This document shows positions 1 through 7,375 of a DNA stretch of 64,000 bases, in pieces. The notes under the pieces are model-generated. The model saw only the letters and a list, made by a program, of their open reading frames with translations, did not search any database and was not told the origin of the DNA. Made by a program: the position numbers and the translations under genes. Source of the DNA: Clostridium sp. 12(A). GTDB lineage: Bacteria > Bacillota > Clostridia > Lachnospirales > Lachnospiraceae. Every line of letters begins with the position of its first letter. The stretch's first letter is position 1. The stretch spans positions 1,054,001 to 1,118,000 of the forward strand of contig JAGI01000002.1 in the NCBI GenBank assembly GCA_000526575.1. The letters are read 5' to 3'.

Positions 1-533
1 ATTTCATATTCAAACACGGTATCATGAAATCCCAAAAGCTCCACAGCGTCATCACCAGGAGTTGAATCTTCCGGCAAGATATAGATTCCGCTTTCTGGCG
101 CATCCGGATACATCTCGCTGGTGCCACCAAGCTCCTCGATGGAACACATCATTCCACAAGACTCAATTCCTCTTAATTTACCTTTTTTTATCTTAATTCC
201 GTCTTCCGGAAGGGTGCCGCCATCATGGCCTCCTGCCACCTTTCCTCCGTCTAAAACGACTGGAACTTTATCTCCAACCTTCACATTGGACGCTCCGGTT
301 ACGATCTGAACCGTCTCTGTACCTACATTTACCTGACAGACGATTAATTTATCTGCATCCGGATGGCGCTCGATGGATAAAATATGCCCAACTACGATTT
401 TCTCTAAGTTTTTGTCCAGACGTTCAAACCCTTCAACCTTGGTTCCGGTAAGTGTCATGGCATCTGTATAATCCTGAGGTGTCACATCCAGATCCGGAAC
501 GTATGCTTTAATCCATGATAATGGTGTATTCAT
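1..533 (-). CDS. pheT: Phenylalanyl-tRNA synthetase beta subunit, N-terminal part (runs off the window)
   Basis: Beta chain of the (alpha-beta)2 PheRS that charges tRNA-Phe. About 177 N-terminal residues are present; the frame stays open to base 1. It starts MNTPLSWIKAYVPDLDV, typical of bacterial PheT, and residues 40-150 form the EMAP/Arc1p-like tRNA-binding OB fold (GHILSIERHPDADKLIVC, then the LRGIESCGMMCS segment). The ATG at 531-533 lies 22 bases downstream of the pheS stop and is preceded by GGGAGAG, so pheS and pheT are one operon under the T-box leader. Confidence 0.96.
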   Translation of the reverse strand, partial: MNTPLSWIKAYVPDLDVTPQDYTDAMTLTGTKVEGFERLDKNLEKIVVGHILSIERHPDADKLIVCQVNVGTETVQIVTGASNVKVGDKVPVVLDGGKVAGGHDGGTLPEDGIKIKKGKLRGIESCGMMCSIEELGGTSEMYPDAPESGIYILPEDSTPGDDAVELLGFHDTVFEYE

Positions 534-555
534 TGATTTCTCTCCCTTTCTGTTC

Positions 556-1575
556 CTAGAACTGCTTTAAAAATCTGATATCATTTTCGTACAGCAATCT
601 CATATCATCAATCTCGTACTTTAAGAGGGCGATTCGCTCAAGTCCCATACCGAATGCGAAACCGGAGTACTCGTTGGGGTCAATGCCGCTCATGGAAAGA
701 ACATTTGGATGCACCATTCCACAGCCTAAGATCTCAATCCAGCCTGAGCCCTTACAGAAACGGCAACCGCTACCACCGCACTTAAAGCAGGTTACATCAA
801 CCTCAGCACTCGGTTCTGTAAATGGGAAATGATGGGGACGGAATTTTACCTTAGTCTCCGGTCCAAACAGCTCTTTCGCAAACTCTGCAAGAGTTCCTTT
901 TAAATCTGCAAATGTAATATTCTTATCGATGACAAGACCTTCGACCTGGTGGAAGGATGGGGAGTGGGTAGCATCTACTTCATCAGAGCGGAATACTCTA
1001 CCTGGTGCCAGCATACGGATAGGCATCTTTCCTTCCTCCATGGCACGAATCTGAACTGGTGAAGTCTGGCTTCTTAATAAAATGCTATCACTGATGTAAA
1101 AGGTATCCTGCTCATCTCTTGCGGGATGATTCTTAGGAATATTCAGCTTTTCGAAATTGTAGGAATCGTACTCAACTTCCGGTCCCTCCATGACCTCGTA
1201 TCCCATGCCTACGAAGATTCGTTCTACTTCTTCCAGTGCAATGGTGTTAGGATGGGAATGACCGACTTTACTCCGTTTTGCTGGAAGCGTAACGTCGATG
1301 ACCTCTTTTTTAAGCTGTTCCTCTCTCACCTTTTTTTGAAGAACCGCAATGGTTTCCTCTAACTTGCCTTCAATAACAGCGCGGGCATCATTAACAAGCT
1401 GACCTACCTTTGGCCTGTCTTCTGGAGCAATATCCTTCATACTTTTTAAAACGTTGGTCAGTTCACCCTTTTTTCCAAGGTAAGCAACTTTAATATCATT
1501 CAGCTTTTCCAACGCATCCGAAGCTTCTATCTGCTTTAATGCTTCCTGCTTGATCTTTTCTAATTGATCTCTCAT
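556..1575 (-). CDS. pheS: Phenylalanyl-tRNA synthetase alpha subunit
   Basis: Catalytic subunit of PheRS; forms Phe-AMP and charges tRNA-Phe. 339 residues, normal length. An N-terminal coiled-coil arm (residues about 1-90) is followed by the class II aaRS core: motif 2 region (RMLAPGRVFRSDEVDATHSPSFHQVEG) and motif 3 near the C terminus (GFAFGMGLERIALLKYEIDD). A CxxC..CxxC pair (CFKCGGSGCRFCKGSG) sits in the core. The open frame has an earlier ATG at 1581, but that is only three bases from GGAG; the ATG at 1575 has the usual 9-base spacing. First gene of the pheST operon. Confidence 0.97.
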   Translation of the reverse strand: MRDQLEKIKQEALKQIEASDALEKLNDIKVAYLGKKGELTNVLKSMKDIAPEDRPKVGQLVNDARAVIEGKLEETIAVLQKKVREEQLKKEVIDVTLPAKRSKVGHSHPNTIALEEVERIFVGMGYEVMEGPEVEYDSYNFEKLNIPKNHPARDEQDTFYISDSILLRSQTSPVQIRAMEEGKMPIRMLAPGRVFRSDEVDATHSPSFHQVEGLVIDKNITFADLKGTLAEFAKELFGPETKVKFRPHHFPFTEPSAEVDVTCFKCGGSGCRFCKGSGWIEILGCGMVHPNVLSMSGIDPNEYSGFAFGMGLERIALLKYEIDDMRLLYENDIRFLKQF

Positions 1576-1629
1576 GATCATGCTCTCCTTCTTTCCTCAT
1601 TGAATTTTGTTATAACCCGAAGGTCAAAC

Positions 1630-1916
1630 AACTAAAAAAAGCCCGCCCCTAAAAGGGACGAACTATATTCGCGGTACCACCCTAATTCCTGTGATTTTCA
1701 CAGGCTCTCGGAATACGTAACGTGTATCAAACGTCATAACCTACCCACCGGAACTTATAACTGTAAAAAGCACCGGATTCAGCCATGCTGCTTCGGTGAG
1801 AAATTCGATTTCTTATCTGAACTTAAAAGGGCTTACAGCCGGTGGCCCCTTCTCTCTGGAAGAAAATAAGTATCTACTGACACCATCATAGCATTTTCAT
1901 ATTTAACTTTATAGTT
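1630..1916 (-). promoter_or_regulatory. T-box riboswitch leader of pheST
   Basis: The RNA from this strand contains the T-box core AGGGTGGTACCGCG (1671-1684) directly before an intrinsic terminator, in front of pheS. T-box leaders bind the cognate uncharged tRNA through a specifier codon and antiterminate. Here tRNA-Phe is expected; a UUC triplet followed by A at 1819-1821 is a candidate specifier, though the stem I fold was not computed. The leader is about 285 nt, ordinary for the class. Confidence 0.93.
1634..1663 (-). terminator. T-box regulated terminator
   Basis: Hairpin GTTCGTCCC-TTTTA-GGGGCGGGC followed by seven U, overlapping the 3' half of the T-box element. The first arm is shared with the antiterminator, which is the usual T-box switch. 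Confidence 0.9.
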
Positions 1917-1922
1917 TCTATC

Positions 1923-1951
1923 ATTGTAATAACAGTAAGCTGAAATGTCAA
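1923..1951 (-). promoter_or_regulatory. Sigma-A promoter for the pheST leader
   Basis: TTGACA (1946-1951), 17-base spacer, TACAAT (1923-1928). Near-consensus; start of transcription expected near 1916. Confidence 0.85.
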
Positions 1952-1983
1952 GGACATTTTATCAGATTCCTGCATCTATATCA

Positions 1984-2009
1984 GCCTCCGGCACTTATAT
2001 ACCGGAGGC
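1984..2009 (-). terminator. Hairpin downstream of the chemoreceptor gene
   Basis: GCCTCCGG and CCGGAGGC flank a 10-base loop, nine bases after the chemoreceptor stop. The tail is not U-rich, so it may act as an RNA-end stabiliser or a weak terminator. Confidence 0.5.
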
Positions 2010-2018
2010 CAAGCATCA

Positions 2019-4091
2019 TTATTTTAATTTGAAACCGGACACAACTGTATTAAGTTCTTCTGCAATACGCTCCTGTTTCTGAGACATCTTTGACATATCC
2101 GTTACAACATCGTATGCTTTTTCAATGGTAGAAAGCACCATACTGCTGTTACCGGCTGTAGTCTGTACAGACTCTGAAACGTTCTGGATGGCATCGCGGA
2201 CTTCCTGCATAACCTGACTGATGTTTTCAGCCATTTCCGCTATCTCATTAGAAATCTCTTCTATGGATACAGCATCTCTTCCATACTGCTGCCCTACATC
2301 CACAAAGTTATTATAATCCGGAGTTACTGTATCCTTTAAGAATGTGAGCATGGACTCTGATCCATTTAACATCATGCCAAATGCTTTTTGTACCTCAGTA
2401 ATGGTTCCCTCAATTTCTTTTACGATTTCAGATGTATTCTTTGCAAGAGTTCCAATCTCTCTTGCTACAACAGCAAAACCTCTGCCCTGTTCTCCGGCTC
2501 TGACTGCCTCAATGGAAGCGTTTAAAGATAATAAATTAATCTGAGATGCGGTGTTGGAAATAACTCTTGCCATATCTCCAATCTTTTCCACTACCTTTGC
2601 ATTCTCTACTGCCATAAGAAGTTCTTCTTCTCTCTGCTTGGAGATTTCAGCAGCACTTTCATAAGCTTCACGGCTGTTCTTCTCGATCACCCGGGCACGT
2701 TCCATGATCTCTCCTGCCATTTTACTGCTCTTTCCGGTCTCTCCGGCAAGTACAGTGACAGAAGTATTCACCTCAGCCATGGAAGCGTTCAACTCCTCGG
2801 TTGCAGCACTGGAAGACATCATAGCTTTATCCACATCTCCCATATAGACCTTAACTTCGCTAAACTGCTGCAGAAGATCATTGGATACAGTATTCAACCG
2901 CACGCTAGAATCTGTGATACCGCCTGCCTGTTCAGAAATCTGTTCAATGACTGCTTTATTGCTGGTAAACATGTTATTAAGGGAACTGCTCATCTGGCCC
3001 AGTTCATCTTTGCTTTTTGATTTAAGTGGTTTTATGGTAAAATCACCTTCTGCAAGAGAGCCTGCAAACCGTTTTACTCTATTTAAACCAGAAGCAATTA
3101 CTGCAACCTGGAATAAGACAGCAAGAATACAGCAGATGATTGCAATTCCACTTACCTGCATAAGCTTAGCATTCAGTGCAACAATCGGCTGATCCAGTTC
3201 AGACTGAGGCATCTTAATCATAATAATCCAACCAATATCAGGTACCTTATCGTAATACAGGTTATAAGTCTCTTTCCCATCTACAAAGGTAACCTTGCCT
3301 TTGTCGCTGGAAATCATAGAATTGCCTGCCGCTGCGAGAGATCCATTCTCATCCTGAGAAATATTGACTCCTTTTGTTATCTTTTCCTGATCAGCTCCAC
3401 TTAAATAGACTCCGCTGGCGGAAGTCAGCATGGCAGTACCATTCTTTCCTACCTTAATGGACTGAATGAGCTCATTAATATCACTTAGCTGCATATCAAC
3501 GGTCACAGCACCAATAAATTTGCCGTTGGTATCATAAATAGGCGCCGTACAGGATGCCATAGACGTATTCAGTGTAGGATCAAAATAGGGATCTGTTATA
3601 ACCGGTTTTTTAATTCCGCTTTTTGCAAGCTTATAGTATTCCTGATTAAAATAGTCATAACTTGCATCGTTATACTCGTAGCTTAACTCTACCTTGTCCC
3701 CAGATTTATACCAATAAGGTCCCATATATTTCTGTTGGGCATCATATGTATTTGGTTCAAACCAGATACCGCTTCCAAGGATTAAATCGTTGCTCTGCAC
3801 AATCTTTGTGATAGCATCTCCATAGGTGTTAATCTCTGTTGTCTGATAGGAGGAACCCACCACCTGTGCAATGTTCATGGCAGTCGTTTCAACCATATTC
3901 AAATAATCATTAATGCTGTTGACATTTGCTTTCAGTTCAGACTGCATCGTAGAGTTGCTTTGCTCCGTAATCAGGTCCCGGCTTGTGGATTCACTGATTC
4001 TGGCTAACAACGCCAATGCTAAAACAACAACAGGTAAAATTCCAAGCAGCATCTTAATTCCGATGCTTCTTATTCCTATTTTTTTCTTCAT
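2019..4091 (-). CDS. Methyl-accepting chemotaxis protein with dCache sensor
   Basis: Transmembrane chemoreceptor that senses an extracellular ligand and controls CheA. 690 residues: TM1 about 11-28, a large periplasmic-side region about 35-295 of dCache_1 type (contains GSGIWFEPNTYD and the IYDTNGKFIGAVTVDMQLSDI strand), TM2 about 310-333, HAMP about 335-390, then the cytoplasmic signalling coiled coil with the conserved tip EAVRAGEQGRGFAVVAREIGTLA. ATG at 4091 follows GGGAGAG. It stands alone, with its own promoter and a leader of about 275 nt. The ligand cannot be read from the sequence; dCache domains often bind amino acids or other small metabolites. Confidence 0.93.
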   Translation of the reverse strand: MKKKIGIRSIGIKMLLGILPVVVLALALLARISESTSRDLITEQSNSTMQSELKANVNSINDYLNMVETTAMNIAQVVGSSYQTTEINTYGDAITKIVQSNDLILGSGIWFEPNTYDAQQKYMGPYWYKSGDKVELSYEYNDASYDYFNQEYYKLAKSGIKKPVITDPYFDPTLNTSMASCTAPIYDTNGKFIGAVTVDMQLSDINELIQSIKVGKNGTAMLTSASGVYLSGADQEKITKGVNISQDENGSLAAAGNSMISSDKGKVTFVDGKETYNLYYDKVPDIGWIIMIKMPQSELDQPIVALNAKLMQVSGIAIICCILAVLFQVAVIASGLNRVKRFAGSLAEGDFTIKPLKSKSKDELGQMSSSLNNMFTSNKAVIEQISEQAGGITDSSVRLNTVSNDLLQQFSEVKVYMGDVDKAMMSSSAATEELNASMAEVNTSVTVLAGETGKSSKMAGEIMERARVIEKNSREAYESAAEISKQREEELLMAVENAKVVEKIGDMARVISNTASQINLLSLNASIEAVRAGEQGRGFAVVAREIGTLAKNTSEIVKEIEGTITEVQKAFGMMLNGSESMLTFLKDTVTPDYNNFVDVGQQYGRDAVSIEEISNEIAEMAENISQVMQEVRDAIQNVSESVQTTAGNSSMVLSTIEKAYDVVTDMSKMSQKQERIAEELNTVVSGFKLK

Positions 4092-4246
4092 ACTTTTCTC
4101 TCCCGTGATTCGGTTTTTGGCTCTACCTTACAATTTTCGACATGATTTTCGAAAAAATAACACTTTGTTAAGGTAAAATTTTCGTTTGCATATTATCATA
4201 ACAATAACACTTCATTATGCTCCCCGTATAGAACTAGTAGAATTAG

Positions 4247-4360
4247 TTACATCTGCTTAAGATATTCCCAGCGGGTTACGCAGGCGTTACTATAAAAATC
4301 AATAACTTTATGTATATAACCTGCAACATCTCCTTTCTTGCGCCCGGTAAATGCATAATT
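4247..4360 (-). other. Protein-like stretch without a start codon in the chemoreceptor leader
   Basis: One minus-strand frame of 37 codons between two stops reads like real protein (ends YSNACVTRWEYLKQM) but has no ATG, GTG or TTG. It lies in the leader of the chemoreceptor mRNA. It could be the tail of a decayed gene, or a structured RNA whose sequence happens to translate well. AAAGGAG occurs inside it with no usable start behind it in this frame. No family was recognised. Confidence 0.35.
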
Positions 4361-4373
4361 TTAATCGTCATTC

Positions 4374-4402
4374 ATTATACTATTCGTATTCACAATATGC
4401 AA
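4374..4402 (-). promoter_or_regulatory. Promoter for the chemoreceptor leader
   Basis: TTGCAT (4397-4402), 17-base spacer, TATAAT (4374-4379). The 388-base gap between the chemoreceptor and the next gene holds this promoter, the protein-like remnant and little else that I can recognise. No sigma-D (motility) promoter motif was seen. Confidence 0.7.
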
Positions 4403-4479
4403 TATATTTATTTTACATACTTTAATCGTGTATTTTATCGATTATAATATCATACAATATATAGGGAGAGGTGAGAGAC

Positions 4480-4788
4480 ATGGAGCAGGATTATATAAAC
4501 AAACGAATAACTGAATTGAGGATAAAAAAGGGAGTAGCCGAACACAAGATGAGTATTGAATTAGGACACAGCAGAAGCTATATTCAAAGCATTTCCAGCG
4601 GCAGAAGTCTTCCTTCCATGACTGAATTCCTGGCAATCTGCGATTACCTGAGTGTTACTCCAAGGGATTTTTTTGATGACGATATTTCAAATCCCCCTCT
4701 GATCAGAGAAGCGGTGGATAAGCTTAAAACACTTTCAGACGGAGACCTTTTACTGATTCTTACCATGATCAACAGGCTACAGTCTTAA
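4480..4788 (+). CDS. Small XRE-family DNA-binding protein
   Basis: 102 residues; residues about 8-62 form a Cro/C1-type helix-turn-helix (KRITELRIKKGVAEHKMSIEL, then SRSYIQSISSGRSLPSMTEFL), followed by a short helical tail. Likely a transcriptional regulator or an antitoxin-like protein; the target is unknown. An in-frame GTG exists at 4471, but the ATG at 4480 has GGGAGAGG eight bases ahead and is preferred. It is convergent with the four-gene operon ending at 4793 and shares the terminator between them. Confidence 0.8.
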   Translation: MEQDYINKRITELRIKKGVAEHKMSIELGHSRSYIQSISSGRSLPSMTEFLAICDYLSVTPRDFFDDDISNPPLIREAVDKLKTLSDGDLLLILTMINRLQS

Positions 4789-4792
4789 ATAC

Positions 4793-4912
4793 TTATTTGG
4801 TAACCGAACTCCCCTGCTCATGCAGGGGTTTTTCATTTGTATAAATCCGTGCTCCCAAAATAAGACTAACTAAGACCAGTGCATTTCCCAGTAAAATATC
4901 AAGTAAACCCAT
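4793..4912 (-). CDS. 39-residue single-TM membrane peptide, unknown
   Basis: ATG at 4912 with AGAGGTG upstream; reads MGLLDILLGNALVLVSLI, then a short polar tail ending GSSVTK. One hydrophobic helix (residues about 3-20) and an RIYTNEK basic/polar edge make it a likely membrane peptide. It is the last of four co-directional genes starting at 6278, 43 bases after the third. The coding end runs through the terminator hairpin at 4811-4833. Could be a signalling, toxin-like or membrane-anchor peptide; no function is claimed. The ribosome site and the frame suggest it is real. Confidence 0.55.
   Translation of the reverse strand: MGLLDILLGNALVLVSLILGARIYTNEKPLHEQGSSVTK
4811..4833. terminator. Bidirectional terminator between XRE gene and the four-gene operon
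   Basis: CCCCTGC-TCAT-GCAGGGG followed by TTTTT on the plus strand; stops the XRE transcript, and the hairpin also lies at the end of the convergent operon. Confidence 0.85.
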
Positions 4913-4955
4913 AATACACCTCTTATTCTTTCTGTCAATCTTCCTTTTTGTTAGT

Positions 4956-5150
4956 TCAGACAAACGTCCGGTCTGACGTATTGGTGCCCGACGGCTTCAA
5001 CAGGTTGATGCTCCCGGTTACACAGCCCAAGTCAGGTACTGCTCCCAGTATACGCCCATATAATTCATCCGTGTCACCTCTGGAAAGCATCCCGCAAAAG
5101 TAACCGTATAAATCCTGAAAGTTTTGCTTTTTTTCTATTTTTCTATCCAT
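4956..5150 (-). CDS. 64-residue protein of unknown function
   Basis: The open frame extends upstream, but the ATG at 5150 has AGGAGG five bases before it and is the clear start (MDRKIEKKQNFQDLYGYF). The N-terminal half is a polar helix with a QNFQDLYGYFCGML segment. The C-terminal half is Gly/Ser/Thr-rich and ends NTSDRTFV, with a single Cys in DLGCVTG. No leader peptide motif or membrane segment. Third gene of the operon under the Agr-type operator at 6364-6393. Family not recognised; could be a small secreted or partner protein. Confidence 0.6.
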   Translation of the reverse strand: MDRKIEKKQNFQDLYGYFCGMLSRGDTDELYGRILGAVPDLGCVTGSINLLKPSGTNTSDRTFV

Positions 5151-5194
5151 ACAGCCTCCTGTGTATAGCATAAAAATAAGTCTCCTATTATAGG

Positions 5195-5785
5195 CTAACC
5201 GATTTCCATTTTCTTCTTGTCTCCATAAAGCACTACGCTTTTCCGAATAAGCGATAAGCAATTGGACCATGAGTTCCGTTTTTCAAAGGGGCAGTTAAAC
5301 ATAATCATAAGTAATCTCTCCCCAGCCGGGTATACGGTAAGAACATTATAGATGTTTTCATTTAGAGCACTGCTTATAAATTCCATCCATGCGCTGGGCG
5401 TCTCTTCTTTTGGTTCTGAGCCGGTATCCAGACATACACTCATTGGCTGGAACCGTTTTAAAACCCGATAAAATTCATGTATAACAGCTTCCAGCTGATC
5501 TTCCTTTACACTTTTATCTATCATGTTAAAGCAAAGATTAACGGATCCATCTTCATTAGTCTTAATAACTTCAGGCCGCTGTTCTGAAAAGTACTTTTTT
5601 TTGGCCATCTCCGGTGTCATATCCCGGAATGCACTGGGAATAGAAACTCCCAGCTCATTATTAAATAACATGGTCTCCTGAAACTGAATCAGCTCACCGT
5701 TCACATAGATCCCTGTTTCAATACTGGTAAAGCGGTTGATCCATTCAAGATGCCTGTCAGCCAGTACCTTTTCATCATCTAACAT
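5195..5785 (-). CDS. 196-residue protein of unknown function, possibly Mog1/PsbP/DcrB-like
   Basis: Good ribosome site (GGAGG, eight bases before ATG 5785). No signal peptide or membrane segment. The order of strands and motifs (IYVNGELIQFQETMLF, then GVSIPSAFRDMTPEMAKKKYF, a central long helix around residues 95-115, and a strand-rich C-terminal half ending in a KKKMEIG tail) reminds me of the Mog1/PsbP/DcrB fold, which includes secretion chaperones (DUF1795). That is a fold-level guess only. Second gene of the putative Agr-controlled operon; 22 bases after the first gene and 44 before the third. Confidence 0.65.
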   Translation of the reverse strand: MLDDEKVLADRHLEWINRFTSIETGIYVNGELIQFQETMLFNNELGVSIPSAFRDMTPEMAKKKYFSEQRPEVIKTNEDGSVNLCFNMIDKSVKEDQLEAVIHEFYRVLKRFQPMSVCLDTGSEPKEETPSAWMEFISSALNENIYNVLTVYPAGERLLMIMFNCPFEKRNSWSNCLSLIRKSVVLYGDKKKMEIG

Positions 5786-5807
5786 ATTTTTATCCTCCGT
5801 AAAGATT

Positions 5808-6278
5808 CTATCCCTCTTCCTTCAGCAGCTTCTTCTTTGTCTCCGTCTCACTTCTGGTTTCTGAGAAGATATCTAATTCTGATCTTTTTGCACAAATACC
5901 ATGTTCTTCTGCAGCAACGGAAGATTTAATCGTATTAAGAAAAAGTAGAATAAGCATTTCTATATTCAGCAATAGTTTTTTTACCATGTTACCTGATTTA
6001 TTTTTCTTTTGGTCCGTATTATAGGTAAACCGGGGTATGAGAACCAGATTTTCCTGTAAAATCTTGCACTTCACGTTCCTGGTATCCTGTGCAGCCAGGC
6101 TGTATAACATGTTCTGACTTTTTCGTATATAATAATATCGATTCCAAAAATAAAGATCCCCATAGTGAATATCTGTATCCAGCTGATACCGTTTTATTTT
6201 TTCTGTTCCATCATCTCTTCGAACATAACAGCTAGCTCTATATTGATAATAGCTTTCGTTTACCCTTTTTGTGCTCAC
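5808..6278 (-). CDS. 156-residue protein of unknown function with one hydrophobic helix
   Basis: Starts at GTG (6276-6278); AAAGGA lies ten bases upstream. Residues 1-95 are rich in Tyr, Arg and Lys (NESYYQYRASCYVRRDDG, YFWNRYYYIRKSQ) and look like a small mixed alpha/beta domain. Residues about 97-122 are hydrophobic (VKKLLLNIEMLILLFLNTI), and the tail is highly charged. It is the first gene behind the promoter and direct-repeat operator at 6328-6393. Family not recognised. A membrane-associated component is possible. Confidence 0.6.
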   Translation of the reverse strand: MSTKRVNESYYQYRASCYVRRDDGTEKIKRYQLDTDIHYGDLYFWNRYYYIRKSQNMLYSLAAQDTRNVKCKILQENLVLIPRFTYNTDQKKNKSGNMVKKLLLNIEMLILLFLNTIKSSVAAEEHGICAKRSELDIFSETRSETETKKKLLKEEG

Positions 6279-6327
6279 CTTCTAGTCATCCTTTCATTCC
6301 CCCGCTCTCTTTCTCATACATAATTAC

Positions 6328-6355
6328 ATTCTACATCTGGAGATTTTTTTTTCAA
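6328..6355 (-). promoter_or_regulatory. Promoter of the four-gene unknown operon
   Basis: TTGAAA (6350-6355), 16-base spacer, TAGAAT (6328-6333), about 50 bases before the GTG of the first gene. The -35 lies eight bases from the proximal operator repeat, as in the agrD promoter. Confidence 0.7.
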
Positions 6356-6363
6356 CACTAGTG

Positions 6364-6393
6364 CCAAAATTATACGCTTTCAGTTCCGAAATT
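6364..6393 (-). promoter_or_regulatory. Candidate AgrA (LytTR) operator upstream of the unknown operon
   Basis: Direct repeats AATTTCGG (6386-6393) and AATTTTGG (6364-6371), start-to-start 22 bases, immediately upstream of the -35. Paired direct repeats two helical turns apart are the known binding pattern of LytTR response regulators. The site matches the one before agrD in sequence, period and distance to the -35. Confidence 0.72.
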
Positions 6394-6475
6394 TGCATGG
6401 CTTTTAAAACACACTTACTATATAGGAAATCAAGAGAATAGGGGGTTTTGGCTTATTCACACGGCAATACAACAA

Positions 6476-6507
6476 ACAACCTCCAGAGCATATGCCCTGG
6501 AGGTTGT
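6476..6507 (-). terminator. Terminator after agrB
   Basis: ACAACCTCCAG and CTGGAGGTTGT around a ten-base loop, followed by TTTGTTGT, 24 bases beyond the agrB stop. Separates agrDB from the next promoter. Confidence 0.8.
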
Positions 6508-6530
6508 CCATTTTTAATACATGATACACA

Positions 6531-7112
6531 TCAATCACAAGCTTTTTTATTTTTAAACACCCCATAAACCAACATAAGAGACAAGATGACATGACTGATA
6601 GCAATCACAACGCCAGCTCTTAATCCAAAATACCAAAATGCTGCTCCGATAACAGCTTCAATTAACCATACTAATCTGCTTTTTTTTCGATAATATACTA
6701 TTTCAACTTCGTCCAAAGGCTTATTTATATCGGGGACAGGAGCATATTTGTATATTAATAATCCTGAAACCACAAAACACATTGGTACTATTATCGCGGC
6801 CAACTCCCCAGTCAACCCTTTTTCAACAAAACAGACAAGTAAGATTAAAATAGTAGAAACGATAGTACATACCCCATTTGTCCTGGCATGATAACCGCCG
6901 CAATATGACCTTAATGGAATATAACTGATAAGAAATACAGCTACCTGCATAGGTACCTTGAATGCAACGGCAACCAAAATAGCTATCATTATATTGACCG
7001 ACAGATTCAGCATTACTTCATAAGCATACTGATATAAAGAACTCTGTTCATTGGTTAAAATACTTCTACTAACCTGCCAACTAACAATACTTTCTGACAT
7101 TCTCTTAATCAT
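6531..7112 (-). CDS. agrB: AgrB-like autoinducer prepeptide endopeptidase
   Basis: Membrane cysteine protease that cuts the AgrD C-terminal tail and forms the thiolactone ring. 193 residues, usual length, with four to six membrane segments. The signature RSYCGGYHARTNGVC is present, with R68, H75 and C82 at the same seven-residue spacing as the essential R70/H77/C84 of staphylococcal AgrB (known from that family). The ATG overlaps the agrD stop (TAATG), so the two are translationally coupled. Terminated at 6476-6507. Confidence 0.93.
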   Translation of the reverse strand: MIKRMSESIVSWQVSRSILTNEQSSLYQYAYEVMLNLSVNIMIAILVAVAFKVPMQVAVFLISYIPLRSYCGGYHARTNGVCTIVSTILILLVCFVEKGLTGELAAIIVPMCFVVSGLLIYKYAPVPDINKPLDEVEIVYYRKKSRLVWLIEAVIGAAFWYFGLRAGVVIAISHVILSLMLVYGVFKNKKACD

Positions 7113-7273
7113 TAGAATTTCCTAAACATTTTTGCTTCATCTGGTACTTTAGGCTGATGGTGAGCAAACATACAAGTAACATTAAATGAATATAAAGCTA
7201 CAGCAAATGCAAAATAATTCATAACTTTAACTGGGGCAAACTTTCCTCTTACATTATTCATCAGCTTTTTCAT
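7112..7273 (-). CDS. agrD: AgrD-like cyclic autoinducer precursor peptide
   Basis: 53 residues, ATG at 7273 with AAAGGAG upstream. It has the three AgrD parts: a basic amphipathic N-terminal helix (MKKLMNNVRGKFAPVKVMNY and a hydrophobic stretch), the pheromone core, and an acidic/charged tail with HQPKVPDEAKMF. The tail aligns with DEPEVPKEL of Staphylococcus aureus AgrD, which places the cut after H38 and predicts a five-residue thiolactone ring C34-M-F-A-H38 with an exocyclic tail ending in T33. The tail length cannot be read. Stop overlaps the agrB start. Confidence 0.93.
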   Translation of the reverse strand: MKKLMNNVRGKFAPVKVMNYFAFAVALYSFNVTCMFAHHQPKVPDEAKMFRKF

Positions 7274-7299
7274 AACACAAACACTCCTTTTTTTCTTTG

Positions 7300-7328
7300 A
7301 TAATATACTATGAAAGTATTAATTTCAA
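7300..7328 (-). promoter_or_regulatory. Promoter of agrDB
   Basis: TTGAAA (7323-7328), 17-base spacer, TATTAT (7300-7305), 27 bases before agrD. It lies after the agrC stop, so agrDB can be transcribed apart from agrAC. Confidence 0.75.
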
Positions 7329-7336
7329 GTGATGTG

Positions 7337-7366
7337 CCAAAATTATACATGTTAGATTCCAAAATT
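7337..7366 (-). promoter_or_regulatory. Candidate AgrA (LytTR) operator upstream of agrD
   Basis: Two perfect AATTTTGG direct repeats (7359-7366 and 7337-7344), 22-base period, eight bases from the -35. Would give positive autoregulation of the pheromone, as in other Agr systems. The agrAC promoter region (9471-9548) shows no such pair. Confidence 0.75.
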
Positions 7367-7375
7367 TGCCAAATA

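Noticed and set aside
4956-5150. RiPP or lanthipeptide precursor
   Set aside because: Ser/Thr-rich end with one Cys, but no modification enzyme, protease or leader motif of a known RiPP class nearby, and no evident cleavage site.
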